Shown here: one piece after another, positions 1 to 8,170 of the stretch
Position numbering within the stretch: the first letter of the stretch is position 1
How the letters are laid out: each line of letters opens with the position of its first letter
NCBI GenBank assembly: GCA_020718525.1
Contig: DYRX01000149.1
Coordinates: 1-9,860, forward strand
Length of the DNA: 9,860 nt
From: Victivallis vadensis
GTDB taxonomy: Bacteria; Verrucomicrobiota; Lentisphaeria; Victivallales; GWF2-50-93
Reading direction: 5' to 3'
Translations under genes and position numbers: made by a program
The notes under the pieces: model-generated
The model's input: only the letters and a program-made list of their open reading frames with translations
The model's database searches: none
What the model was told of the DNA's origin: nothing

Positions 1-33
1 TATACATGTAGATGAATTTTGTTTCGGATTAGC

Positions 34-2208
34 TTAGGTTGATAGCAATGGGCCCAGCCCCCACCACCACCTGTGCCAGATTTCAATTCTGTCTGAAGGG
101 AGCTCCTCCTGGGGGGCGGCGCGGATATTTTGCAGGATTTTTTCGAAGTCCTCTTTTGTGTGGGCAAATCCGCCGTCACTGGTTTCCGCAATTTTTTTCA
201 TGAGCCCAAGGTTGGCGGCTTCATCCTTCTTTTCGAGCTTGTCCTCCGAAACATGGAATTCCGTCTTCAATACGCTTCCCTTGCCTTTCCATTCAAGCTC
301 CATCGAGAAATCTCCGCCTTCCTGCGGCACGAAACGCCCTTTGTAGACACCCCAGTCTCCGTCTTCAGCCAGCAATGGTATTTTCATGGTTTCGACGCCT
401 TTGGAATTTTTTATGCGGAGAGCAAGATCCGCTCCGTTCACTGGAGAGGAATCCTCTGCGCAGAGATTGGCGGACACAAAGACGGTCTGCCCAGTGCGCG
501 CCTTTTCCGGCGTGTGAAAAAGTCTGATGCCCTTCGACGTTGCAAGGTGCCTTTTATGCGCCATCCAGCGGACGAGCTGACCCCAGAATCTGTATTGATA
601 TTTGTCTTCGACACCTTTTCTCCACCGCCAAGTCGAGTCGCTTGCCATGAAGAGTGTGTTGCCGCTTCCATGCTCTCTTGTCACGATGAGGGGCATTCGT
701 CCGTAGGCGTTTCTTTTTTCAGGATGTGCTGCAAGGACGCTCGCGCCCGGCTTCGTCCTGACGACTGCGGCGCTCCAGAAAAAGCCGGGAAGGTCGAGCC
801 ATATTTTCAGGTTTTCTTCCGGACTGCTTCCGAGCATGGTGAGAAAATGATCCTTTCCGTCTTTGAGCAGAAGCGGCTTCAGCTCGACCGGAGAACTGAA
901 GCCTTTCGGGCTTGATTCGTCGCCAATGACGGGGATCAAATCATCCAAAGGACTGTTTTTTAGGGAGTTCTGTCCGCCGCGCACGCCAGGCATGAAGACG
1001 ATTCCCGATGCGAGCAGAGAGACGCATTTTGCAAGCTGATCAGCGTTTTCCACGCTCAGCCCGTTCTCTGAAATTCCTATGTCTCCCACTATGAATACGT
1101 CGTATCTGCTCAAGTCGTTTTTTTGCGGAAACGCATTCAGATAGTTTTTTCCGCCTCCTTTTCCGACGCCATCGGGGAGGTAGAGCAAAGTGCTCAGCTC
1201 GATTGCCGGATCCCTCAGGAGGGCGTTTCTGAGAAACCTGAATTCCCATCTTGGAAGGCTGTCCACTGCAAGAACCCTGATCTTTTCCTCGCGCACAGAT
1301 ATCTCGAATGACGCCTCGTTGTTCTCGCGCTTCGTGTCCCATTCCGGAGCGTCCAGAAGCAGTTTCAATGGGAATTTTCCGGTTTTACCCGAAGACCATG
1401 CTATCTCCTTCTGCATGGTTGCGAAGGGAGGAATGGCAAGCTCGATCTCCGATTCGACTTTGCCAGCGGAGAGTATTTTAGCCTTTGCGCGGACAGTTTC
1501 AGCGCTCTTGTTGAAGACCTCGAATGGTATTGAAACTCTCTCGTTTGGAATGCAATAGGTAGGAGGCGATGGATTTCTTATGATCAAATCCTGAGGTTTG
1601 ATTTCCGATCCCAGCGCCAGGCAGTGAGCCTGAATTCCCTTCGTCCTCAGCTTCGCCGCGGCGAGAAGTGGAGATTCCCCCTTGTTCCAGTCTCCGTCGC
1701 TGAGAAGGATGAGATTTTTCACGTCCAGTCTCTCGTCGAGCGACTCGAGCAGGGCGGCGCCAATCTCGGAACCATCGTTTGACAGATCCGGATTTTTCCC
1801 GAAACTTCTCATGACAATCTGATGAGTCTCCTCTAGCGGCGAATAGAATTTCGACTCAAGAAGGCGTTTGAGACTCTGATTTCTTTTTTCCGGGACAGAA
1901 CCATGAAAATCCGAGTCGCAGGTTTCCATGCTCTCCGAATCGTCGTGGACTATCATCAGAACTGGTTTTTCGGTGCTCTTTAGTCGTATGACAATTTCCG
2001 GCCGCATCAGAGTGAAGATGAGCAGGGCGGCTATAAGAAGGCGCAAAGATTCCAACGCTATGACAGCCAATCTGTTCTGCGAATTTCGCAAATGGCGCAG
2101 TGCCAGAATTGCTGTGGCGGCGAGTGCAATCGAGCCGACGGCGAGTATCCAGTTCGACGGACTGAACTGGAGCACTATTCCGTTGGCAGAATCCAAATCA
2201 AGAGTCAT
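34..2208 (-). CDS. Membrane protein with VWA-like and amidotransferase-like domains
   Basis: This 724-residue protein probably sits in the inner membrane; its function is unknown. Two N-terminal membrane helices (about residues 19-40 and 47-72, the second ending in the RPEI common in BatA-like proteins) lead into a von Willebrand A-like domain. That domain has an intact DxSxS metal site (DDSES, near 89-93) and an SDG motif near 170. A class I glutamine-amidotransferase-like fold probably starts near 305 (RVLAVDSLPRWEFRFLR). The WRWRKG...YRFWGQLVRWMA block near 525-555 is typical of large planctomycete and lentisphaeral proteins of this kind. I chose the ATG at 2208, which has GGGA nine bases upstream, over an in-frame TTG at 2223 with no clear ribosome site. 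The start overlaps the flippase gene by 11 bases, suggesting coupled translation. The protein stops just after WWWGLGPLLST, where relatives usually continue into a third helix and a basic tail, so the C-terminus looks short. Confidence 0.85.
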   Translation of the reverse strand: MTLDLDSANGIVLQFSPSNWILAVGSIALAATAILALRHLRNSQNRLAVIALESLRLLIAALLIFTLMRPEIVIRLKSTEKPVLMIVHDDSESMETCDSDFHGSVPEKRNQSLKRLLESKFYSPLEETHQIVMRSFGKNPDLSNDGSEIGAALLESLDERLDVKNLILLSDGDWNKGESPLLAAAKLRTKGIQAHCLALGSEIKPQDLIIRNPSPPTYCIPNERVSIPFEVFNKSAETVRAKAKILSAGKVESEIELAIPPFATMQKEIAWSSGKTGKFPLKLLLDAPEWDTKRENNEASFEISVREEKIRVLAVDSLPRWEFRFLRNALLRDPAIELSTLLYLPDGVGKGGGKNYLNAFPQKNDLSRYDVFIVGDIGISENGLSVENADQLAKCVSLLASGIVFMPGVRGGQNSLKNSPLDDLIPVIGDESSPKGFSSPVELKPLLLKDGKDHFLTMLGSSPEENLKIWLDLPGFFWSAAVVRTKPGASVLAAHPEKRNAYGRMPLIVTREHGSGNTLFMASDSTWRWRKGVEDKYQYRFWGQLVRWMAHKRHLATSKGIRLFHTPEKARTGQTVFVSANLCAEDSSPVNGADLALRIKNSKGVETMKIPLLAEDGDWGVYKGRFVPQEGGDFSMELEWKGKGSVLKTEFHVSEDKLEKKDEAANLGLMKKIAETSDGGFAHTKEDFEKILQNIRAAPQEELPSDRIEIWHRWWWGLGPLLST

Positions 2209-3691
2209 GGCGGAATGTCCCAATTCTAAATCCGCATATTAAAAGGCAGGGGACATTCAGTAAAATGCAGAATGCGGATGCTGTCAGAAGCAGAACAATG
2301 TTTTCAGGCGCATTCGATGGATTTATCAATTTTGCGGCAAGGATCGTTCCGCCGCCGGACGCGAGCGCGGCGAAGATCGAAACGCCCAAACTTCTCACGC
2401 AGAACTTGATCGGCATGCGCGATGCGACGGAGATCATGAGCAGAATGAAAACGATGTAGCTGGATGCGACGATGACCCATGCCGCCGAACTCGTGTCCAG
2501 CATTCCGCGCGTGGCGAGAATGGAGGATGAGATGAGCACAAAAAGAGAGGAAATGAAAAGATGCCGGGTGACAAGCGCCTTTTTTTCGAGTCCGTCAAGG
2601 ACGCTTCTCAATGGCGCATAGCTCAGCGCAGGCAGAGCTCCAAAAGACAGGATGGCAATGGCCTTTCCAGTTTCTGAAAATCCTGGTCCGAACCAGAGCG
2701 TTGATATGCAGTCCGAGAGCGCGAAAATCATTGCTCCAAGCACGAGCCCCGCGTAGATTGCGAGCTTGACGAGGCTGTTCAGCACACCGCCAAAATCGGA
2801 GCCTTCCGCCGTTCCCGCATGCCTGGACGCATGGGGGAGAAGAACCTGCGCCATCGGATCGGAGATGTACCCGATCATCTGGAAGACAAGCATGGCACTC
2901 AGAATATGCAGGGAGTCAATCCCGTTCTTCATCATTTGAAACGGCAGAATGAAGGCTGGAAAGCCTAGCATGAATCCTGCCGGAATTCTAGCCAGTCCGT
3001 ATGAAACAGGACCGCTCAGGGAGTCTTTCACAGATGCCAGAAGCCCCTTTGCCTTTAGCACCGAGAATATTGCGGAAACGAGAGGGACTGCGCAGAGAGC
3101 ATATACTGCCGCCCAGAGACCAAGAAGCATTTCTGGCGAAAAATAATTCCTTCCCGCCAGATGCAAGGTCAGGATTATTCCAATCGGCGCAAGTCCATTG
3201 AGCCCCAAATTGATGGCGTTTGCAGAAAAGATCCAAAGCATCCCCCTGCAATACGAGTAGAGGAGGACATACGCGGAATATGCCGTGAGAAAAAGAAGCG
3301 TGAATAGCCAGAGACGGGCTCCTGAATCTCCCGGCGACGGAAAGATGTGCCTCTCGACAAGCTCGCTGGGGAGGAGAAGAGCGGCGGCGAGGAAGATCAG
3401 ATTTGCCGCAAGCGTGATTGCCGCAGTTCCGGCAAGCATCCTGCCGGAATGCCCGCGGTCTCCACTGCGCGATGCGATGCTCCAAGTCAGTCCCGCTCCA
3501 ACTGACAGGGTCGTCAGTGGAAAAATAAGGGCGATGAAACGCCTGGAAAAAAGGTACGCCTCGAAGTCCGCCTGAACAAACGCCCTTGAAATGATCGCGG
3601 TGAAGAGAACGTTGAGAGCGGTGACAGCTCCTGAGGCGAAGAGCGTGAGCATCGAGTCTTTCCAAAATCCGCTCTTCAAGTTCAGGCTCAT
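2198..3691 (-). CDS. Polysaccharide flippase-type membrane protein (Wzx/MVF-like)
   Basis: This 497-residue protein is almost wholly hydrophobic, with about 14 predicted membrane helices spread from residue 14 to the C-terminus. That is the size and helix count of Wzx/MurJ-type exporters of the MOP superfamily. The N-terminal layout is typical of polysaccharide biosynthesis proteins: a short basic lead, a first helix ending in SRAF, then an aromatic stretch with FSRRF. Such proteins move lipid-linked sugar precursors across the inner membrane; the substrate cannot be read from sequence. The ATG at 3691 has GGAG five bases upstream. It lies 43 bases after aroB and overlaps the next gene by 11 bases. 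With the sugar epimerase two genes upstream, a role in surface glycan export is likely. A MurJ role is less likely, since nothing nearby is peptidoglycan-specific. Fold-level assignment is fairly sure and substrate is not. Confidence 0.88.
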   Translation of the reverse strand: MSLNLKSGFWKDSMLTLFASGAVTALNVLFTAIISRAFVQADFEAYLFSRRFIALIFPLTTLSVGAGLTWSIASRSGDRGHSGRMLAGTAAITLAANLIFLAAALLLPSELVERHIFPSPGDSGARLWLFTLLFLTAYSAYVLLYSYCRGMLWIFSANAINLGLNGLAPIGIILTLHLAGRNYFSPEMLLGLWAAVYALCAVPLVSAIFSVLKAKGLLASVKDSLSGPVSYGLARIPAGFMLGFPAFILPFQMMKNGIDSLHILSAMLVFQMIGYISDPMAQVLLPHASRHAGTAEGSDFGGVLNSLVKLAIYAGLVLGAMIFALSDCISTLWFGPGFSETGKAIAILSFGALPALSYAPLRSVLDGLEKKALVTRHLFISSLFVLISSSILATRGMLDTSSAAWVIVASSYIVFILLMISVASRMPIKFCVRSLGVSIFAALASGGGTILAAKLINPSNAPENIVLLLTASAFCILLNVPCLLICGFRIGTFRHDS

Positions 3692-3734
3692 TTGCGCTCC
3701 AAGGTGCTGAATCTGCCGCGCCGGGCGAAATCAT

Positions 3735-4817
3735 TCATGGCTTGAGACATTCAAGTATCGCCTTTTCATCGCATTTGACCAGGGATACGGAACCAATTTT
3801 GTCGGGGAGCACAAGCTTGATGTTTCCTCCGGTGCTTTTTTTGTCTCTGCGCATGGCGTCAAGTATCGAGGCCGCGCTAATTCCGTCGAATGAGACGGGA
3901 AGGGAAAACTCTTCAAGAAGGCTTCTTATCCGATGCATTGAGCCGGCGCAGAGCCGTCCCTCCATGACTGCGAATTTCGCGGCAAGAACCATGCCTATCG
4001 AAACCGCCTCTCCGTGCCTGTATCTCCCGTATCCGCTGAGCATTTCAATTGCGTGTCCGAAGCTGTGGCCATAATTTAGAATGGCCCTCAGACCGCTCTC
4101 CTCACGCTCGTCTCCGGCAACCACGGCGGCTTTCAGCTCGCATGATCTTGCCACGATCTCGGCAAGAATGGCCCTGTCCATCCCCTTTATTTTTTCGGTG
4201 CTTGACTCGATGAAGCTGAAGAAATCACCGTCCATTATGACGCCGTATTTTATGACTTCCGCCATTCCGCAGGCGAATTCGCGAGGGGGGAGGCTGTCAA
4301 GCGTGTCGGTGTCAATTATCACCGATTTCGGCTGCCAGAAGGCGCCTGCAAGATTTTTTCCTTCGGGAAGATCCACTGCGGTCTTTCCGCCGACGCTCGA
4401 GTCAACCATTGCAAGAAGAGTGGTGGGAATCTGAATGAAATCCAGTCCGCGCATGTAAGTCGCCGCGACGAAGCCTGCAATGTCGCCGGGAACGCCTCCG
4501 CCCAGCGCGATGACGAGCGACTTTCTGTCAGTTCCAGACGCCGCCGCGAAGGAAAGTATGTCCGAATACGTCTTCAAATTTTTTGACGATTCGCCGGGTG
4601 GAAAGGAAAAAACGCCGAGTCTTGATGCGACGGCGGTCGAGGTGGCAAGCTTTTCCCCGAAGATGCTTTCCACCGTCTGGTCGGTGATCATCAGGGCGGA
4701 ACGGTTTTCGAGGCGCACTCCCGGAAGCGCGGACATGTTTTCCAAAAGATCGGATCCTATGCTGATCGGGTAGCTTCTTTCCCCCAGCTCGACCTTGATA
4801 GTTTTATAGATTTGCAA
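3735..4817 (-). CDS. aroB: 3-dehydroquinate synthase
   Basis: AroB converts 3-deoxy-D-arabino-heptulosonate 7-phosphate to 3-dehydroquinate, the second step of the shikimate pathway, in the cytoplasm. It uses NAD and a divalent metal, usually zinc. At 360 residues it has the normal family length. The NAD-binding GGGVPGD is at 106-112, the IPTTLLAMVDSSVGGKT block at 130-146, and the PREFACGMAEVIKYG block at 178-192. The expected metal ligands are present as E187, H251 (in NYGHSFGHAIE) and H268 (in RYRHGE). H255 matches the second conserved His of the GHxFGHAIE motif. These features favour a true dehydroquinate synthase over the related sugar-phosphate cyclases. The start is TTG, supported by a perfect AGGAGG five bases upstream; no ATG occurs near it. 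It sits 38 bases after the epimerase gene and 43 before the flippase gene. No other shikimate gene is in the window. Confidence 0.96.
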   Translation of the reverse strand: MQIYKTIKVELGERSYPISIGSDLLENMSALPGVRLENRSALMITDQTVESIFGEKLATSTAVASRLGVFSFPPGESSKNLKTYSDILSFAAASGTDRKSLVIALGGGVPGDIAGFVAATYMRGLDFIQIPTTLLAMVDSSVGGKTAVDLPEGKNLAGAFWQPKSVIIDTDTLDSLPPREFACGMAEVIKYGVIMDGDFFSFIESSTEKIKGMDRAILAEIVARSCELKAAVVAGDEREESGLRAILNYGHSFGHAIEMLSGYGRYRHGEAVSIGMVLAAKFAVMEGRLCAGSMHRIRSLLEEFSLPVSFDGISAASILDAMRRDKKSTGGNIKLVLPDKIGSVSLVKCDEKAILECLKP

Positions 4818-4822
4818 ATCAG

Positions 4823-4828
4823 CCTCCT
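4823..4828 (-). promoter_or_regulatory. Strong ribosome binding site fixing a TTG start of aroB
   Basis: The minus strand reads AGGAGG, then five bases (CTGAT), then TTG. This full anti-Shine-Dalgarno match at ideal spacing is the main reason to accept TTG at 4817 as the aroB start. The next in-frame ATG is about 28 codons downstream and would cut into the N-terminal strands. Confidence 0.8.
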
Positions 4829-4855
4829 AGATTGAAAATCGTTTCTGCGCGCCGC

Positions 4856-5770
4856 TCAGGCTAGTTTCCTGAAGTACTCTATCGTCTTTTCAAGCCCCTG
4901 CCTGAAGTCGCTCTGAGGCTTGAAGCCTGTGGAGAGAAGCTTGTCTATCGAGGCAAGCGAATGCTTTATGTCGCCAGGCCTTTCCTGGAGATGCCTGATC
5001 TCCGACTTGGAGCCGAGAATCTTGATGATCATTGCCGCCAGATCGTTGATGGTGAGTCTTTTGCCGTAGGCGACATTGTAGACGCCGGTGTTATCTGACT
5101 GCGCCATGAAGACGTTTGCCGCGACAACATCCTTGACATATACGAAGTCTCTTGTCTGCTCGCCGTCTCCAAAAATCGAAATGTCCTCTCCTGCGACCGC
5201 CTTGGACACGAAAATCGGAACTGCCGCGGCGTAGGCGCTCTTTGGATCCTGTCTGGGACCAAAGACATTGAAATAGCGCATGCATGCAGTCTTGAGCTTT
5301 CCAGTCTTGGAGAAAATGTCGCAGTAGTATTCTCCGTCGAGCTTGGTGACTGCATACGGGCTTTTCGGTTCGGGGAGCATGGTTTCGCGCTTGGGAAACT
5401 CCGGATTTTCCCCATAGATCGCGGCGGATGTGCTGAAGCAGAGCTTCTTCACTCCTGCGGCGGCGGCTTCTTCGAGGACGACAAGAAGGCCTTCATTGTT
5501 GAGGCGCACGCATTCGATCGGCTTGGACATGGATTCCGGCACGCTGATCATGGCGGCCATGTGAAAGACATAGTCAACATTTTTCATGCATTCGGCGACG
5601 ATGCTTCTGTCGAGGATGGACGCCTCCACGAACTTGTGGTCTATGCCCTCGAGATTTCGGCGGTAGCCTGTCCTGAGGTTGTCAAGCACCACAATTTCGG
5701 CCTTGCCGTTGAAATGCTCCGCGACATGGCTTCCGATGAAGCCCGCCCCTCCCGTGATCAAAACTTTCAT
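4856..5770 (-). CDS. NAD-dependent nucleotide-sugar epimerase (SDR, GalE/WbpP-like)
   Basis: This is a 304-residue extended short-chain dehydrogenase/reductase, probably a cytoplasmic UDP-sugar 4-epimerase. The Rossmann motif GGAGFIG is at residues 7-13, with D30 at the end of the second strand (VVLDNL) to bind the NAD ribose. The catalytic set is S115 (FSTSAAIYG), Y139 and K143 (YAVTK). The RYFNVFGPRQDP block at 165-176, GDGEQTRDFVYVKDV at 201-215 and RPGDIKHS at 264-271 resemble the WbpP/Gne-like UDP-N-acetylglucosamine 4-epimerase branch. UDP-glucose 4-epimerase or a related decarboxylase or dehydratase remains possible, so no gene symbol is given. Its ATG overlaps the kinase stop as ATGA, with an AAGGA ribosome site just upstream, so translation is probably coupled. 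The epimerase likely makes a sugar precursor for a surface glycan that the flippase-type protein downstream could export. Confidence 0.93.
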   Translation of the reverse strand: MKVLITGGAGFIGSHVAEHFNGKAEIVVLDNLRTGYRRNLEGIDHKFVEASILDRSIVAECMKNVDYVFHMAAMISVPESMSKPIECVRLNNEGLLVVLEEAAAAGVKKLCFSTSAAIYGENPEFPKRETMLPEPKSPYAVTKLDGEYYCDIFSKTGKLKTACMRYFNVFGPRQDPKSAYAAAVPIFVSKAVAGEDISIFGDGEQTRDFVYVKDVVAANVFMAQSDNTGVYNVAYGKRLTINDLAAMIIKILGSKSEIRHLQERPGDIKHSLASIDKLLSTGFKPQSDFRQGLEKTIEYFRKLA

Positions 5771-7293
5771 TGTCCTTCTTCCTTTGTCATTTTGCGTTTT
5801 ATAAATTCAATTTCCCTGTCTGCAAGCTTTCTCAGCTCGGGATCTGCCGAGTATGGTCCTTCGTCCCTGTACTTGGTCAGCAGATCCAGCGCCTTGCGAA
5901 ATTCACCCTTGATCTGCAAAGAGTACGCCTTTTGTCTGACCTCCTCGAATGACTCGATTTTCTGTTTTTTCTCGATGCCAGATTTTTCGCGCTTTGCAAA
6001 TTCCACCACCTCGCCCATGCGTTTTTTTGCTATTTTAGCAATCTTCGGATCTCCTGCCTTGGCGGCGGATTCGAGCATTTCGAGCTTGACGCGGATCTCC
6101 CTAAGCGGATCAGGATTGTCCCTTATGAATTTTTCAGCCGTGTCGTAAAGATTTTTTGCTTTTCTATGGCGTTCCTGTCCCGCCGAGACAATAGCCAGGT
6201 TGATCAGCAGGGCGAGAAGAATCAGAAGGAGAAGTGCGAATATCGCAATTCTCGGTTTGCTGTGGAGAAAAATGGATTTTGCCCGGCCCGCGGAGGAACT
6301 GGATGCAGCCGAGCCTGGCGATTCAGAACGCCTCACCGGCGTCTCCATTGAAGCCAGCATCGAATCAATCGAGGAGATCAAGGACTGCCATGAAGAGAAG
6401 CGCTCGTCTCTTTTCTTCGCCATCATTTTTTTTATCAGCTCTGCACAGGCTAGCGATATTTTTCTGTTCTTTTTCCTGGGATCTGGCACGGGATCGGAAA
6501 GATGCGCCGCCAGTATTGCGACAGAATTTTCGCGGTTGAAGGGCGGTTCTCCGCAGATCATGTGGTAGAGCGTCGCTCCAAGCGAATAGATGTCGGCCCT
6601 GAAGTCTATCGTCTTGTCCGCCTTCGCCTGCTCCGGACTCACATATTGAGGCGATCCGACCATCATTCCAGGCACTGTCAGCTCGAGATTTTCCTTTATG
6701 TTCTTTGAAATCCCAAGATCCATCAGCTTCACTTCAAGATCTTCGGATATCATTATGTTTGCAGGCTTTACATCCCTGTGCAATATGCCCTTGGAATCCC
6801 AGACGTATTTCAGTGTCTTCGCAAGCTCCCTTACGATTTTCAGCGCGTCCGCCTCGGAAAATATCTTCCCGTCGTCGAGCATGCGCTTGAGATCGGAGCC
6901 GGTCACAAATTCCATGGAGAGAAAATAAATGCCCTTGTCATAGCCGGCCTCGATCGCCCGGACGATGCCAGGATGCTCTATGGCGGCAAGCATCCTGACT
7001 TCGTGGAAGAATCTCTGGATGTAGGCCTTGTCGCCCGCGATGTCGTCGTGGAGTATCTTCAGCGCCACGCATCTTTTCATCGAAAGCTGGTCGGCGAGGT
7101 ATATTTCGCCCATTCCTCCGACACCGATGCGCCGGATAACCTCGTAGTCGCCTAGGCGGAAGCCCTTGTCGAGCAAGGCTTTAGGCGCAATCATCTCGCC
7201 TTTGCAGGATGGACATCTGACAAGAGTCTCGTCAGTCTCGTCGTCCCAGGCAAACTCTTTGCCGCATGCCGGACATGTGTAGGAATTTTTCAT
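5767..7293 (-). CDS. Membrane Ser/Thr protein kinase with N-terminal zinc ribbon
   Basis: This is a 508-residue Hanks-type (PknB-like) kinase. It opens with a zinc ribbon, CPAC at 7-10 and CPSC at 27-30. The kinase domain spans about 50-310: glycine loop RIGVGGMGEIY from 55, ATP lysine K79, helix-C glutamate E98, catalytic HRDVKPAN at 172-179 (D174), DLG in place of DFG at 192-194, and SPE at 219-221. All core catalytic residues are present, so it should be active. A Ser/Pro-rich linker (about 320-342) leads to one membrane helix (about 348-370). The last 138 residues are charged and helical, and should lie outside the cytoplasm if the kinase domain is inside. This tail may be a sensor or a coiled-coil/TPR-like scaffold. 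ATG at 7293 has only a weak GGA upstream and lies 10 bases after the surface-protein stop. The substrate is unknown. Confidence 0.95.
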   Translation of the reverse strand: MKNSYTCPACGKEFAWDDETDETLVRCPSCKGEMIAPKALLDKGFRLGDYEVIRRIGVGGMGEIYLADQLSMKRCVALKILHDDIAGDKAYIQRFFHEVRMLAAIEHPGIVRAIEAGYDKGIYFLSMEFVTGSDLKRMLDDGKIFSEADALKIVRELAKTLKYVWDSKGILHRDVKPANIMISEDLEVKLMDLGISKNIKENLELTVPGMMVGSPQYVSPEQAKADKTIDFRADIYSLGATLYHMICGEPPFNRENSVAILAAHLSDPVPDPRKKNRKISLACAELIKKMMAKKRDERFSSWQSLISSIDSMLASMETPVRRSESPGSAASSSSAGRAKSIFLHSKPRIAIFALLLLILLALLINLAIVSAGQERHRKAKNLYDTAEKFIRDNPDPLREIRVKLEMLESAAKAGDPKIAKIAKKRMGEVVEFAKREKSGIEKKQKIESFEEVRQKAYSLQIKGEFRKALDLLTKYRDEGPYSADPELRKLADREIEFIKRKMTKEEGQ

Positions 7294-7303
7294 TGGTGTC
7301 CAA

Positions 7304-8089
7304 TTAGAATCCGGCGTTTATTCCGATGGAGATTGGAAGCCAGTTGTCTGGTGCGAAGTTGATCAGGCCTATCTGCGCTCCACTCAGAGAGTCTGTGTAG
7401 TTGAAAATGCCAATCTGCAGTCCGTTCAGCTCGTCGGACTGATTGAATGTTGCCGAACATTGAACCCCGTTTGTCTTGTCGTTCACACTGGCGTATGAAA
7501 ACTGAAATCCCGCCATGTCTTCGCAGACGCTGAAAATTCCCGCTATGAGAAATCCGCGCATTGATTTAATTTCTGACGGCATGGCCAGACAGTCTATCCT
7601 TGCTCCGTTGAAAGATCTCGTCTCCTGGTCGGGAACGTCAAGAACCGCAAGCTGGAATCCGTTGAAGTGCCTTGCCGCGCCGCTGAATGCGAGGATCTGG
7701 ACTCCATTGACTTCGCGTGCCCAGCCTCCCAGGCCAAGCTGTAGTCCGTTGAAATCTTTCGACGAGGAAAGACCGCATGCGGCAATGTCAAGTCCGTTCA
7801 CGGACTGGTTTTCGGAATAGAAAAGATTCATTCTCCATCCGTTGATCGAATATCTTTTTGAAAAGACTTGAACTGGGGAAAAAAGGGCGAACTGCACGAA
7901 ACTGCTCTTTTTGAGGGAGGCTTCCTCCTGCTGTTTCTCAAGCGCCTCTATGCCGCTTTCCGGAGCTTGCACCTCAGGAACAGGATTTTGGGAAGGGGCT
8001 TGTTGAGCGCCTTGCCTGATCTCGTCCGAAAGAACGCTGAAACCAAAAATAAAGACCGAAATGACGCAAAGGACATAGTATGCCTTCAT
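7304..8089 (-). CDS. Secreted surface protein with Asn-Gly repeats
   Basis: The protein has 261 residues from the ATG at 8089. Residues 1-21 look like a signal peptide (MKAYYVLCVISVFIFGFSVL), without a convincing lipobox. A Pro/Gln/Glu-rich linker covers about 25-60. From about 80 to the C-terminus, eleven units centre on [N/S/R/A]-G followed by alternating hydrophobic residues, such as FNGLQLGL, VNGVQILA and LNGLQIGI. The Gly positions are near 84, 99, 115, 129, 144, 162, 179, 194, 208, 223 and 237, giving a period of 14-18. The chain ends in Phe, as many outer-membrane beta proteins do. The pattern resembles surface-repeat proteins of the LA_2272 type known from Leptospira; that match is from memory. 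GGAG lies nine bases before the ATG. An upstream reading extension to 8212 was rejected because it would bury the signal peptide. As first gene of the six-gene unit it is probably exported. Its role is unknown. Confidence 0.85.
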   Translation of the reverse strand: MKAYYVLCVISVFIFGFSVLSDEIRQGAQQAPSQNPVPEVQAPESGIEALEKQQEEASLKKSSFVQFALFSPVQVFSKRYSINGWRMNLFYSENQSVNGLDIAACGLSSSKDFNGLQLGLGGWAREVNGVQILAFSGAARHFNGFQLAVLDVPDQETRSFNGARIDCLAMPSEIKSMRGFLIAGIFSVCEDMAGFQFSYASVNDKTNGVQCSATFNQSDELNGLQIGIFNYTDSLSGAQIGLINFAPDNWLPISIGINAGF

Positions 8090-8124
8090 TTGCCGCTTCT
8101 CCATATTTGCGTTGATTTTGCAGA

Positions 8125-8136
8125 GGCGGATCCGCC
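8125..8136. repeat. 12-bp perfect palindrome GGCGGATCCGCC
   Basis: A perfect 12-base dyad lies 35 bases upstream of the surface-protein ATG. If transcription starts upstream, it falls in the 5' untranslated leader. A regulator binding site is possible, but a single copy cannot show it. Confidence 0.4.
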
Positions 8137-8170
8137 ATCCGAACCCGATTTCCTGACGATTCGTTGCTGC

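Noticed and set aside
1..33. Terminator after the VWA/amidotransferase-like gene
   Set aside because: Only 33 bases remain and they show no stem-loop beyond the 8-base TACATGTA palindrome.
130..915. 261-codon plus-strand open frame
   Set aside because: It lies wholly inside the VWA/amidotransferase-like gene on the other strand, has no recognisable domain, and the minus-strand protein has clear motifs.
2209..2223. TTG at 2223 as start of the VWA/amidotransferase-like gene
   Set aside because: It has no ribosome site and would lengthen the overlap with the flippase gene; ATG at 2208 has GGGA at usable distance.
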